From positions 124,001 to 188,000 of the forward strand of contig NZ_CP019630.1 of NCBI RefSeq assembly GCF_001999245.1: a DNA stretch of 64,000 bases, read 5' to 3'. The position numbers and the translations under genes are program-made. This DNA comes from Roseibium algicola (lineage in GTDB: Bacteria; Pseudomonadota; Alphaproteobacteria; Rhizobiales; Stappiaceae). This document shows positions 1 to 9,208 of this stretch, in pieces; the stretch's first letter is position 1, and every line of letters starts with the position of its first letter. A model generated the notes under the pieces. That model had not been told where the DNA came from. It made no database searches and saw only the letters and a list, made by a program, of their open reading frames with translations.

Positions 1-632
1 TTCTTGAGACCCGAATTCCGCTTGGGGTCGGAATAGCCGTAAGGGCCGTAGATGGGAAAGCCGTCCGCGGCAAACCCCAGAAGGGCGGGCACTGACCTGC
101 CATCCTTGGAGGCCATGACCCCGGTCGGAATGCCATGATAATGGTAGGTGCCATCCGGTTGGACATGGGCGTTGTACCGATCAAGACCCAGCTTGCAAGC
201 ACCGCCCAGCGCCTCGTAGTTCCATCCCGAGCGACGGTCGTTTTGCCAGAACTCCGCCGTGCCAGGGTCCATGACCACACCGTTCACCGCAATGCCAAAA
301 ACCGCCCCCTGCGCCCTGGTTGCGCTGGAGTTCTTGTGCGGCACCAGAGGGACCTTCAGACTGTAGTTCTTTTTCGAAATGGAATGCGGGTTCCCGCGGT
401 TGGGAAATTTTCCGGGTGGTTTCACCGGATAGCCGTCGGCATGAATATGGCGATAGTTGCTGTCGACTGAAATGTCTGCCGACGCTTCGGCCTTCGGCAA
501 CAAGAGGTTCCAGACTTCCTCCAAAACATGCGGCTGCTCGACGGCTTGTTCACCTTCCAGTGGCGCCTTGCTGTCATGCGCGGCGGCCGGTGCTGCAATC
601 AGCGCTCCGGCCAGCGCTATGGATATGCGCAT
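1..632 (-). CDS. YHYH domain-containing exported protein (3' end cut by window edge)
   Basis: The first about 210 residues of a secreted protein run off the left edge. Residues 1-19 (MRISIALAGALIAAPAAAH) look like a signal peptide cleaved after AAA. The motif YHYH is at about residues 163-166, followed by GIPTG and then GFPIYGPYGY, the hallmark of the YHYH Pfam family. The biochemical role of this family is unknown. The start at 632 is chosen because a GGGAGAG ribosome site lies just upstream and the signal peptide begins there. No ORF of convincing quality occupies the plus strand here. What lies downstream is outside the window. Confidence 0.85.
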   Translation of the reverse strand, partial: MRISIALAGALIAAPAAAHDSKAPLEGEQAVEQPHVLEEVWNLLLPKAEASADISVDSNYRHIHADGYPVKPPGKFPNRGNPHSISKKNYSLKVPLVPHKNSSATRAQGAVFGIAVNGVVMDPGTAEFWQNDRRSGWNYEALGGACKLGLDRYNAHVQPDGTYHYHGIPTGVMASKDGRSVPALLGFAADGFPIYGPYGYSDPKRNSGLK

Positions 633-750
633 CGCTCTCTCCCGATCTCTTCGCCCACGAATTGAGTATGAGGCCTTTGGAAGCAGAACGCTGTCAGACA
701 ATCGCATCAAAGTGTAACGCGATGTAACGGTTGGGAGGCTGCACAAACAG

Positions 751-779
751 AAAAAGCCGGCCCCGTCGGGACCGGCTTT
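751..779 (-). terminator. Rho-independent terminator of ndk
   Basis: On the minus strand an AAAGCCGG stem arm, a GC-rich core and the matching CCGGCTTT arm form a strong hairpin ending in a T run. It lies about 25 bases beyond the ndk stop codon, as expected for a factor-independent terminator. Confidence 0.85.
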
Positions 780-802
780 CAAGTCAACTCATCGCCCGCA
801 GG

Positions 803-1225
803 TTAGCCGACGAGTTCAACACCGGAGAACCAGAACGCGATTTCTTCAGCAGCGGTTTCAGCTGCATCGGAACCGTGTACGGAGTTTTCGCCGATGGACA
901 GGGCATAGGACTTGCGGATTGTACCTTCTGCAGCGTCAGCCGGGTTGGTTGCACCCATGACTTCACGGTTCTTGGCAATGGCATTTTCGCCTTCCAGAAC
1001 CTGAACGACGGTCGGGCCAGAGGACATGAATTCAGTCAGTTCGCCGAAGAACGGACGTTCCTTGTGAACCGCATAGAAAGCTTCAGCTTCGCGCAGGGAC
1101 ATCCAAACGCGCTTGGAAGCAACGACGCGCAGGCCGGCTTCTTCAAGCTTGGCGGTGATGGCACCGGTCAGGTTGCGCTTGGTGGCGTCCGGCTTGATCA
1201 TGGAAAACGTGCGTTCAATCGCCAT
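803..1225 (-). CDS. ndk: Nucleoside diphosphate kinase
   Basis: This 140-residue protein has the full length of a bacterial Ndk. It transfers the gamma phosphate of ATP to nucleoside diphosphates through a phosphohistidine. The catalytic histidine is H117 in the NSVHGSD motif, and the nucleotide-binding K12 lies in SMIKPDAT. The enzyme is cytosolic and maintains NTP and dNTP pools. The gene is followed by its own terminator, so it looks monocistronic. The ribosome site is weak (GAGAAAGATG region). Confidence 0.98.
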   Translation of the reverse strand: MAIERTFSMIKPDATKRNLTGAITAKLEEAGLRVVASKRVWMSLREAEAFYAVHKERPFFGELTEFMSSGPTVVQVLEGENAIAKNREVMGATNPADAAEGTIRKSYALSIGENSVHGSDAAETAAEEIAFWFSGVELVG

Positions 1226-1470
1226 GGTTTCATCTTTCTCGTTTCAGCAGCGGGCCGGCGGAGTGCCGGTTCCGGATTTTTAAAAATTTCGCGGCCTTAA
1301 TAACGGGGTGCCGTCACGCCCGCAAGGGGGCCGGGTCATGACATTTTGATGTCGGTAACCGGTTTGTGGCTCAATATGGTGCTGGCCAACATACGAACGG
1401 CTGCCTAGTCTGCGCGCAAATGCAAAGGTCGAGCGGACGGTTTGCGGCGCTCCTCTTCGGGAATGACACC

Positions 1471-2364
1471 ATGGTCGAACTCTTCGCCATCCTGCCGACG
1501 CTGCTTTATGCGGCCGTCGCATCGCTCTGGCTCAGCCTTGCCGCACCCTCGGTGGCGGCCAATACACATGGGACCGATAGCCCGCAAACTTTCCCCACTT
1601 TGGCAGGGCAACTTGCCGCCCTTTCACCCGAACAGCTGGAAGAGCTCTTCGTTTTCGTTGCGGGCAACACGCTGTTCACGCTCTACCACGAAAGCGGACA
1701 TATGCTTGTCTCGGAACTGGAACTGCCCGTTCTGGCCCAGGAAGAAGATGCCGTCGACAATCTGGCCACCGTTTCCATGCTCGGCGCGGACACCGACGAC
1801 ATGGATCTTTATCTCACACAGGCGATGATCGGTTGGTTCCTGATTGCCGAGGAAGACTACGACGACCTGGTTTTCTACGATGAGCACGATCTGGACCAGC
1901 AACGCGGCTACAAGATGCTGTGCCTGATGGTAGGGGCCGACGAAGACGCCTTTCTGGATCTTGCAAGAGACCTGGAGTTGTCGGAGGAGCGGATCGAAAG
2001 TTGCGCCTTCGACTATGAACAGGCCTCGGCTTCGTGGGAAATCGTGACCGATCCTTATCTGAGGGACAGCGATACGCCTGGGGGCAAGATCAAGGTCGTC
2101 CACGATCCGGCAACAAGAGACCTGGAAGCCATGGCCGTTTTCCTGAAGGAAAGCGGACTGGTGGAGATGGTCGCCAAGGAATTCGACACTTTCTACGAGC
2201 TGCCGAAGACAGTCACCTTCCGCTCGACCGCCTGTGGCGAGGAAAACGCCTTCTGGGATCCGGAGACTCGGGAAGTGATCCTCTGCCATGAACTTCTCGC
2301 CGGCCTGGCCGAGATCTATCTGAGTGTTCCGGAAGAAGATGAAAAAGCTCAGAGCGAGGACTGA
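1471..2364 (+). CDS. DUF4344-type putative exported metallopeptidase
   Basis: A 297-residue protein with an N-terminal signal sequence or anchor (residues 1-30, ending PSVAA) and the zinc-protease motif HESGH at residues 73-77. It also has an acidic EEDAVD block soon after, typical of the DUF4344 putative metallopeptidase family. Two cysteines (near CLMVG and ESCAFD) and a third pair near the C-terminus could form disulphides in the periplasm. I chose the ATG at 1471 because it starts the signal sequence; the open frame extends to 1366 but that part is not protein-like. The 3' end overlaps the convergent AraC-type gene by 16 bases. The substrate is unknown. Confidence 0.8.
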   Translation: MVELFAILPTLLYAAVASLWLSLAAPSVAANTHGTDSPQTFPTLAGQLAALSPEQLEELFVFVAGNTLFTLYHESGHMLVSELELPVLAQEEDAVDNLATVSMLGADTDDMDLYLTQAMIGWFLIAEEDYDDLVFYDEHDLDQQRGYKMLCLMVGADEDAFLDLARDLELSEERIESCAFDYEQASASWEIVTDPYLRDSDTPGGKIKVVHDPATRDLEAMAVFLKESGLVEMVAKEFDTFYELPKTVTFRSTACGEENAFWDPETREVILCHELLAGLAEIYLSVPEEDEKAQSED

Positions 2365-3377
2365 GCATTCTTGCGATAAGCGCCTGGCGCTTCGCCATAT
2401 GCCTTCTGGAATTCCCTGTAGAAGTTCGAACGGGTCAAAAATCCGGCCCGCTCCTGTATCCGGCCGACAGGTTCATCCGTCGTGACCAGCAGTCGTTCCG
2501 CTTCCGTGAGGCGGACCAGATTGACGAACTGGCTGACATTGACGCCTTCAACTGCGTTGACGGCTCTGGATAGATCCCGATCAGGAACCCCGACCCGCCG
2601 GGCCAGCCGCGTAAGTGTGAGCGATGGATCCCGGAAGAACTCCTGGTCGATCAGAACCGTTCTAGCAGCTTCAACCAGTTCTGCCTGTCGCGCTTCGCTT
2701 GCAGCAAACTCCTTCCCAGTATTCCGGGATCGCCCGAACCGAGTGCCTAGAAATCCAATGGCGGCTCCCACTGCGATCACCAGGAAAAACAGGCTTGCCC
2801 CGGAAATAGCCAGAGCTGCTGCGCCCTGTTTTTCTTGCGCAAACAGATACGCGACGAGAGCATCGATCAGGAGCGTGGCCACCATGACCAATATGGAGAA
2901 GAGAAGCAGCTTGTGCAGCAGACCGCCCATGTTGGTCGGCGCCTCGGCAAAGACGTCCTGCCCGTTGATCCAGATTCGTGCGAGAGCCAGCGAATAGACC
3001 GCATAGCTCATCCCGATCACCCCATCGACATACCCGGTCACCGGCACCGGCAAATTCAACGCTACCGTCAAAATGGCTGCCGCCCCAAGGTTCCAAGCAA
3101 TCAGTCGCCGGGCTCTTTCGGCGAGTACCGTGAGGGAAATGAAGGCCAGATAAATGAGCGGCGCTATCCACACGGGCAGAACCCGTTGAACCGCAAGAAA
3201 CTCGAAATGCCCATAGGCAAAACGCATTCCGACCAAGGACGCCTCGACCGCCATCAGGCAAAACACCCCGGCAAACATTCCGCGTGCCTGTCCAGGCAGA
3301 GACCGCCAGGCCAGAGTCGCCAGGGCGAGCCCTCCGAACAGTGCGGCTAGCAGGAAAGACACCGGAATGCTGATCAT
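2349..3377 (-). CDS. Membrane-bound AraC-family transcriptional regulator
   Basis: A 342-residue protein with two parts. Residues 1 to about 215 hold about six or seven hydrophobic helices, so the sensor part is in the inner membrane. Residues about 240-342 carry an AraC-type double helix-turn-helix DNA-binding domain (SLTLTRLARRVGVPDRDLSR, then RIQERAGFLTRSNFYREF). Such proteins probably couple a membrane signal to transcription; the ligand is unknown. The gene diverges from the alpha/beta hydrolase at 3531 across about 150 bases, so that promoter is a plausible target (inference). It converges with and overlaps the metallopeptidase gene. Confidence 0.85.
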   Translation of the reverse strand: MISIPVSFLLAALFGGLALATLAWRSLPGQARGMFAGVFCLMAVEASLVGMRFAYGHFEFLAVQRVLPVWIAPLIYLAFISLTVLAERARRLIAWNLGAAAILTVALNLPVPVTGYVDGVIGMSYAVYSLALARIWINGQDVFAEAPTNMGGLLHKLLLFSILVMVATLLIDALVAYLFAQEKQGAAALAISGASLFFLVIAVGAAIGFLGTRFGRSRNTGKEFAASEARQAELVEAARTVLIDQEFFRDPSLTLTRLARRVGVPDRDLSRAVNAVEGVNVSQFVNLVRLTEAERLLVTTDEPVGRIQERAGFLTRSNFYREFQKAYGEAPGAYRKNAQSSL

Positions 3378-3530
3378 CTTTGGTCCAACGCGCTCGACTG
3401 TGGAGACACAACAACCTGTAGGTTCTGTCCTTTATCACGATTGAGGACAGGACATCGCCTCCGAGGCAATTGTCAACTGGTCTGGCGCAGAGCATCTCCA
3501 GGACTTCCTGCTAACACCCCTGGAGGTTCC

Positions 3531-4601
3531 ATGTATCCGTCATCCAACCGCCTCTTTTGGCCCATCCGGCTGTGCTGGTTTGCTGCGTCACTTGCCGGTG
3601 TCTTAGGGCTCGCGTCAAGTGCGCTTGCCGAGGACACACTTCGCTACGGGCCGGGTGTCACCAAGATCACCGTCGAAGATGCGCGCAAAGACCGGCCCCT
3701 TGAAGGTGACATCTGGTATCCAACCGCAACGCCAGACATTCTACCCCGGGCAGACACGAGCAAAGTCTGGCAAATGGCGCTGGCCGATCCTGACGGCAAA
3801 GCCGCCGAAGGCATATTTCCGCTCGTTGTCGTATCGCACGGTATGTACGGCAACACGTTCAACCAGGCCTGGCTCGGCTCCGAACTTGCCCGGCGCGGCT
3901 ATTTCGTTGCCATGGTCAATCATCCGGGCACCAGCTCTTTCCTGCGCGATCCCGACCAAACCCGCAAGCTCTGGGAGAGGCCCGTCGATCTGTCTCGCCT
4001 TATCAGCTTCCTGATCGAGGACAGCCCTTACAAGGACAGGATCGACCCGGAACGGATCTATGCGGCCGGCCATTCCCTCGGCGGCTTCACAGTCCTGCTT
4101 TTAGCTGGCGCTGAATTCGAACCTGACCGGTATGAGCGTGAGTGTTCGGGTGAGAAACTGCCGGTTGCCTGCCAAGTGCTGACCGGTTGGTCTATCGCGA
4201 AAACGGAGGCCGACCGGAGCGAGATGGCAAAATCTAGAAAGGACCCGCGGCTGACCAAGGTCATCAGTCTGGATCTTGGTGGAACTCCGGTCCTTTCCCG
4301 CGACAGCCTGAGCGCCATCGACATCCCGGTTCTCGTTCTGGGTTCGCAGCGTGCCGACATGCTGAACCAGGAGATCGAGTCGCGAGCGCTGGCCGCTGCC
4401 CTGCCGGCCGACAAGGTCCACCATGTGGAAATGTCTGATGCCGGGCATTTCGACTTCATGGGTGTGTGCAAGCCGGAAGGGTTTGCCATCCTGGAAGAAT
4501 ATGAGCCGGGCGACGAAATCGTATGCATCAAAGGCAACAAGGAACGCGAAGAGCAACATCAACGTATCCTCGCGGAAATTCTTGCCTTCCTGGAACATTG
4601 A
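3531..4601 (+). CDS. Exported alpha/beta hydrolase, PAF-acetylhydrolase/dienelactone hydrolase-like
   Basis: A 356-residue secreted hydrolase. Residues 1-31 (to SSALAE) look like a signal peptide. The oxyanion region VVSHGMYGN, the nucleophile elbow GHSLGG and a late DAGHFDF histidine form a recognisable alpha/beta-hydrolase catalytic set. The overall plan (substrate-like header ITVEDARKDRPLEGDIWYPT, then the fold) resembles the platelet-activating-factor acetylhydrolase-like family. The start at 3531 is supported by a GGAGG site seven bases upstream. It is divergent from the membrane AraC gene. The substrate cannot be deduced. Confidence 0.85.
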   Translation: MYPSSNRLFWPIRLCWFAASLAGVLGLASSALAEDTLRYGPGVTKITVEDARKDRPLEGDIWYPTATPDILPRADTSKVWQMALADPDGKAAEGIFPLVVVSHGMYGNTFNQAWLGSELARRGYFVAMVNHPGTSSFLRDPDQTRKLWERPVDLSRLISFLIEDSPYKDRIDPERIYAAGHSLGGFTVLLLAGAEFEPDRYERECSGEKLPVACQVLTGWSIAKTEADRSEMAKSRKDPRLTKVISLDLGGTPVLSRDSLSAIDIPVLVLGSQRADMLNQEIESRALAAALPADKVHHVEMSDAGHFDFMGVCKPEGFAILEEYEPGDEIVCIKGNKEREEQHQRILAEILAFLEH

Positions 4602-4714
4602 GACAGGGCGCGGCGGGCTCAAAAGTGCAGCAATGCCACAGCCTGCTGCCCGAACGAGGTTTTGCTCCGGTTTCCGCTTGCATCCGCAGGGGCGCTCCGC
4701 CAAACATCCGCTTC

Positions 4715-6598
4715 ATGTTGCAGATTACGGACCTTACATATCGGATCGGAGACCGCCTCCTGATCGACAGAGCCAGCGTTACGCTTCCCGGCAAGGCCAA
4801 GACAGGTCTTGTCGGTCGAAACGGTGCGGGCAAATCAACACTTTTCAAGATCATCACCGGTGATCTTTCCACCGAGACAGGCTCTGTGCAGATCCCGAAG
4901 CGTGCGCGCATCGGTCAGGTCGCACAGGAAGCGCCGGGGACGGAAGAAACCCTGATGGAAGTGGTGCTGGCCGCGGACAAGGAACGCAGCCAGCTGCTGG
5001 CAGAAGCCGAAACACAGACAGACCCTGCCCGGATTGCCGAAATCCACACACGGCTCGCCGACATCGGCGCCCACACGGCTGAAGCCAGGGCAGGCTCGAT
5101 CCTGTCCGGCCTTGGCTTTGATGCCGCCGCGCAGCAAAGGCCGTGTTCGTCGTTTTCGGGCGGATGGCGCATGCGCGTTGCCCTGGCTGCGGTTCTTTTT
5201 TCCGAACCCGACCTTCTTCTGCTCGACGAGCCGACGAACTATCTCGATCTTGAAGGCACGATGTGGCTGGAAAACTATGTTGCCCGCTACCCGCATCAGG
5301 TGCTTCTGATCTCCCACGACAGAGACCTTCTGAACAAGGCTGTCGACAGCATCGTCCATCTCGACCGGGGCAAGATGACCTACTACTCCGGTGGCTATGA
5401 CAGTTTCGACAGGCAACGTCGCGAAGCGATGATCCTTGCCGAAAAGGCAAAGGAAAAGCAGGACGCCCAGCGCAAGCACATGCAAGCGTTTGTCGACCGG
5501 TTCCGCTACAAGGCCAGCAAGGCCCGGCAGGCGCAGTCACGCCTGAAAATGCTTGAAAAGATGCAGCCGATTGCCGCCCTCACGGATGAGAGCAGCAAGC
5601 CGATCCATTTCCCCGATCCGGACAGCCAGCTGGCGCCGCCCATCCTGAAACTCGAAGGTGTGGCGACCGGCTATGGCGATACCAAGATCCTGTCGCGGCT
5701 GACGCTGAATATCGACACCGACGACCGGATTGCGTTGCTGGGCGCCAACGGCAACGGCAAGTCGACATTCGCCAAACTGATTTCCGGACGCCTGGGCGCC
5801 ATGGATGGTGAGATCACCAAGGCGTCGAAACTGAAAATCGCCTTCTTCGCGCAGCACCAGCTTGACGAGCTCAAGCCTGCTGAAAGCGCCGTTGCGCATG
5901 TGCGTGCCCTCATGCTGGATGCGCCGGAGGCAAGGGTTCGGGCTCGTGTTGCACGCATGGGTCTTCCGACCGACCGGATGGACACGCCCGCGAAAGATCT
6001 GTCTGGTGGTGAAAAAGCCCGCCTGCTCCTGGGGCTGGCGACATTTGACGGTCCGCATCTGCTGATCCTCGATGAACCGACCAACCACCTCGACATCGAC
6101 AGCCGGGAAGCGCTCGTGATGGCGCTGAACGACTTTCAGGGAGCCGTCGTTCTGATCAGCCACGACAGGCATCTCGTCGAGGCTTGCGCCGACCGGCTTT
6201 GGCTGGTGGCAGACGGCAAGGTGGAACCCTATGACGGCGACATGGAAGACTATCGCCGACTGATCCTGCAAGGTCCCGAGGCGGTTCAGAAAGCCCGTGA
6301 CAAGGCCGCCGCGGAAGCCGACAAGGCAAATGCGCAAGAAAAACGCCGCGATGCTGCCGTCAAACGCGAACTTCTGAAACCGTTGAAACAGAAGATCGAT
6401 GCCGCTGAAAAGGAAATGAAGCGTCTGCAGGAAAAGATCATCAAGCTGGACGAGGCCCTTTCCGATCCGGAATTCTTCACGAGGGAACCCGAACGGGCTG
6501 CGAAATTCGCCAAGGAACGAGCCTTCTGCGAGAAGAAGCTGATCAACACCGAAGAGGAATGGCTGGAGCTTTCCGCCGAATTCGAGGAGGCTTCCTGA
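4715..6598 (+). CDS. ABC-F family ATP-binding protein
   Basis: A 627-residue soluble twin-ATPase of the ABC-F family, which acts on ribosomes rather than in membranes. It has two Walker A motifs (GRNGAGKST near residue 34 and GANGNGKST near 345), two signature motifs (FSGGWRMR and LSGGEKAR) and two Walker B motifs followed by DEPTN(Y/H)LD. The charged inter-domain linker follows the first cassette. The C-terminal about 90 residues are a predicted coiled coil (Uup/YheS-like). The start is the ATG beginning MLQITDLTYRIG; the upstream open frame overlaps the hydrolase gene and is not conserved-looking. The stop overlaps the start of the HAD gene, so the two are probably cotranscribed. Confidence 0.93.
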   Translation: MLQITDLTYRIGDRLLIDRASVTLPGKAKTGLVGRNGAGKSTLFKIITGDLSTETGSVQIPKRARIGQVAQEAPGTEETLMEVVLAADKERSQLLAEAETQTDPARIAEIHTRLADIGAHTAEARAGSILSGLGFDAAAQQRPCSSFSGGWRMRVALAAVLFSEPDLLLLDEPTNYLDLEGTMWLENYVARYPHQVLLISHDRDLLNKAVDSIVHLDRGKMTYYSGGYDSFDRQRREAMILAEKAKEKQDAQRKHMQAFVDRFRYKASKARQAQSRLKMLEKMQPIAALTDESSKPIHFPDPDSQLAPPILKLEGVATGYGDTKILSRLTLNIDTDDRIALLGANGNGKSTFAKLISGRLGAMDGEITKASKLKIAFFAQHQLDELKPAESAVAHVRALMLDAPEARVRARVARMGLPTDRMDTPAKDLSGGEKARLLLGLATFDGPHLLILDEPTNHLDIDSREALVMALNDFQGAVVLISHDRHLVEACADRLWLVADGKVEPYDGDMEDYRRLILQGPEAVQKARDKAAAEADKANAQEKRRDAAVKRELLKPLKQKIDAAEKEMKRLQEKIIKLDEALSDPEFFTREPERAAKFAKERAFCEKKLINTEEEWLELSAEFEEAS

Positions 6599-7296
6599 TG
6601 GCCAAGATCACGACACTCGGCTTCGATGCAGACGATACGCTCTGGCACAACGAACGGGTGTTCAGGCTGACGGAAGAACGGTTCGCCTCATTGCTCGGCG
6701 ACTACACCGACAAGGATCACCTGGCCGAGCGGCTGCTGGCCGCGGAAAAACGCAATGTCCTGCATTACGGCTACGGCGTTAAGGGCTTTACCCTTTCCAT
6801 GATCGAGACAGCGATCGAGGTCACCGACAGGCAGGTGCCCGCCGATGTCATCGCCGAAATCCTGGAAGCCGGGCGAGAGATGATGTCCCATCCCGTCGAG
6901 CCTCTCCCTTACGTCGAAGAAACGCTGAAAAAGGTGAAAGCGTCTTTCAAGCTGGTCCTGATCACCAAGGGGGACCTGTTCGACCAGGAACGCAAGGTGA
7001 CGGCCTCCGGCCTCGATGTCTATTTCGACGCAATCGAGATTGTCTCTGAAATGACCGACGAGACATACCGCTCACTGTTTTCGCGTCACGGCAGTGGCCC
7101 GGGTGAAGCGCTTATGATCGGCAATTCACTGAAATCGGACATCCTGCCGGCGCTGGACGCAGGAGCATACGGTGCTCACGTGCCCTATGACCTGACCTGG
7201 GCACTGGAAGAGGCGGACGAGCCACGTGGCCATGACCGGTTTTACCGATTGGACCACATCGGCAAGGTGCCGCAACTGCTCGCTCGTCTGAGTTGA
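6598..7296 (+). CDS. HAD-superfamily hydrolase
   Basis: A 232-residue HAD phosphatase-like protein. Motif I is FDADDTLWHNE, the hydrophobic strand with LITKG is motif II, and GNSLKSDILPALDAG is motif IV. A cap domain sits between motifs I and II. The substrate is probably a small phosphorylated metabolite, but nothing in the sequence identifies it. The ATG shares its A with the TGA stop of the ABC-F gene (overlap TGATG), indicating translational coupling. Confidence 0.9.
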   Translation: MAKITTLGFDADDTLWHNERVFRLTEERFASLLGDYTDKDHLAERLLAAEKRNVLHYGYGVKGFTLSMIETAIEVTDRQVPADVIAEILEAGREMMSHPVEPLPYVEETLKKVKASFKLVLITKGDLFDQERKVTASGLDVYFDAIEIVSEMTDETYRSLFSRHGSGPGEALMIGNSLKSDILPALDAGAYGAHVPYDLTWALEEADEPRGHDRFYRLDHIGKVPQLLARLS

Positions 7297-7458
7297 ATTG
7301 CGGTTTTTCGACCGAAAAATTCCTGTCGGAAGTGAAACCAATTAAAGTCTGACGGGTTGTCGTAAGCGAACATTCAGACACTGCGGGCACGTTTGCGGAG
7401 TTACCGCGGGCGTTTTCGCAAAGCTCGATTTTTCGCACGCTTCAGACCAGGATACGTA

Positions 7459-8703
7459 ATGTCTCTCTCCAGAACCGTCACCCTATTCCTTGGCGCAACA
7501 GCGCTCGTTGTTGCCCCTTCCCTGTCGCCGGATGTGCCTTCGCTTTCCTTCCATGTGGACAAGGCGTTCGCCAAGAATGGCAACGGAAACGGCAATGGTG
7601 GTGGCGGCGGCGGAAATTCCGGCGGCAATGGTGGCGGCAACAAGGGAAATTCCGGCAACAAGGGCAATAGCGGCAACTCCAACCGCGGTGGGAACTCCGC
7701 TTCCAACGGCAACGGCAACGGCAACAAGGGCCTTGGGATCTTCAACCGCGGCAATGGTTCCAAGCAGGCCAAGTCGAACAACGGCAACGGAAATGGAAAA
7801 GGCCTCGGTGGCTTTCTGAATTCCGTATTCGGAACCGAAAATTCAAAGAGCTCCGGCAAGCGTCAGACCGCCTCCAGAGGCAATAGTGGCACCGCGAGCC
7901 ACCGGCTACCAAAGGCTGAACGCGCGACACTGGCAAGCATTGCCGTGACCCCACAGGCAAGCCCTGCAGGCAAACCGAAGAACTTCAATGCAAAGCTTGG
8001 TCGGTTGAATTCCCTCAATCGCAATTACCACGCCTATATCAATTCCAACGACCCGCATCTGGCTGCCATTCAGGCCTACATAAATGACAGCCTTGCCTAC
8101 GAGCGACTTTCCGCAGATCTGGAAGGCCTCGAACAGGACCTCCTGACCGCACGTACGCTGTTCGACGGGTTGCTTCAGGACGTGGACAGCTATGACGGCT
8201 TCGCCTACGAAGGCCTGACCTCGCAACAGCTCGAAGACCGGCTTGCCGAACTTGAAAGCCTTGATACGGCTGAATTGTCAGATGACGAGCTGACCGCTCT
8301 CGAAACTGAAAGACTGGCGCTTGAAACTGCTCTTCAGAGCGACGCCTATTCGGATTTCAAAACGGCTGAAACCAACTACGAAACGGAAAAGACCGGCCTG
8401 GATGGGCTGGCCGCTGATGTTTCTGACGAAGCGCTGGAAGAAGCACTTCTGGCGATGGCAAACGAGAACCGCGTCCGGGAATATGGCGACGACTACGTCG
8501 ACGAGGAAATGCTCGACTGGGCCAAGCAGGTTCTCGGGGTTGGCGATTACGACGGCAAGATCGATGAAATCCGCGAAGCAACCGAGACCCCGGACGACGG
8601 CACGGACCCGATTGATCCCGAAGAAACCGCCGTCAACGACGATGGTACGGACGGTTCGGACGCCGGTCCGGATGAACTGCGCCTGATCTCGACGTCCAAC
8701 TAG
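7459..8703 (+). CDS. Secreted Gly/Asn-rich protein with acidic C-terminus, function unknown
   Basis: A 414-residue protein beginning with an N-terminal export signal (VTLFLGATALVVAPSL; possible cleavage after AKAFA-like DKAFA near residue 38). Residues about 40-140 are low complexity, dominated by Gly, Asn, Ser and Lys (NGNGNG and NKGNSG repeats). Residues about 180-215 contain a conserved-looking block (KLGRLNSLNRNYHAYI, then AAIQAYIND). Residues about 215-330 are coiled-coil-like and rich in Glu, Leu and Asp, and the tail is very acidic. I do not recognise a named family. It could be a surface or matrix protein. The repeat region is translated in one frame with no stops and is biased to GGC/AAC codons. 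Confidence 0.8.
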   Translation: MSLSRTVTLFLGATALVVAPSLSPDVPSLSFHVDKAFAKNGNGNGNGGGGGGNSGGNGGGNKGNSGNKGNSGNSNRGGNSASNGNGNGNKGLGIFNRGNGSKQAKSNNGNGNGKGLGGFLNSVFGTENSKSSGKRQTASRGNSGTASHRLPKAERATLASIAVTPQASPAGKPKNFNAKLGRLNSLNRNYHAYINSNDPHLAAIQAYINDSLAYERLSADLEGLEQDLLTARTLFDGLLQDVDSYDGFAYEGLTSQQLEDRLAELESLDTAELSDDELTALETERLALETALQSDAYSDFKTAETNYETEKTGLDGLAADVSDEALEEALLAMANENRVREYGDDYVDEEMLDWAKQVLGVGDYDGKIDEIREATETPDDGTDPIDPEETAVNDDGTDGSDAGPDELRLISTSN

Positions 8704-8728
8704 CACCAATACGGCGGGGCGGTCTGTT

Positions 8729-9121
8729 TCAGTCCTTTTGCTCGACAGGACCGCCCTTCTCGACCCAGTCTGCGAACCCATCGGTCAGATGGGCAGCTTC
8801 AAAGCCCATATCCTGAAGCGCCGCGACAGTGAGTGCAGAGCGCCACCCTGCGGCGCAATGGAAGATGAAGCGTTTTTCCTGCGAGAAGACCTCCTTGTGA
8901 TAGGGGCTCTCCGGATCCACCCAGAACTCGATCATGCCGCGTGGACAATGAATGCTGCCCGGAATGAACCCGAGCTTCTGACGTTCACGCACGTCTCGCA
9001 GGTCCACGAACACCACATCCGGGTCTCCTACCAGGGCGATGGCAGCGTCGGTGTCGACTTCCTCAATCCGCGCCTTGGCTTTGGCGACCATGTCGGCCGA
9101 TGACATCTTCAGCTTCTTCAT
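8729..9121 (-). CDS. Single-domain rhodanese (sulfurtransferase)
   Basis: A 130-residue rhodanese-fold protein. The active-site loop is HCAAGWRSA, with the catalytic cysteine that carries a persulfide; the DLRDVRERQKLGFIPGSIHCPRG block is the typical entry strand. The probable role is sulfur transfer to an unknown acceptor in the cytosol. I place the start at the ATG encoding MKKLKMSS, which has GGAGGAAA eight bases upstream; the frame extends eight residues further but without a good ribosome site. Confidence 0.92.
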   Translation of the reverse strand: MKKLKMSSADMVAKAKARIEEVDTDAAIALVGDPDVVFVDLRDVRERQKLGFIPGSIHCPRGMIEFWVDPESPYHKEVFSQEKRFIFHCAAGWRSALTVAALQDMGFEAAHLTDGFADWVEKGGPVEQKD

Positions 9122-9208
9122 GAGGCTTTCCTCCAATATTGGCATCTCACACCGGTGCGCGTCTCACTTTTTAAAAGATTGCTCGCCCATCTCAGGGTCT
9201 GTGCCGGC

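Noticed and set aside
731..1300. 189-codon plus-strand frame opposite ndk
   Set aside because: It is the antisense shadow of the clear ndk gene, lacks a ribosome site and shows no family features.
7303..7320. TTTTTCG/CGAAAAA dyad after the HAD gene as a terminator
   Set aside because: The loop would be only two to four bases and the stem is nearly all A/T, so it is not a convincing terminator.
7590..7800. Short direct repeats looking like a CRISPR or minisatellite
   Set aside because: They are in-frame Gly/Asn codons of a protein repeat, with no spacers of regular length.
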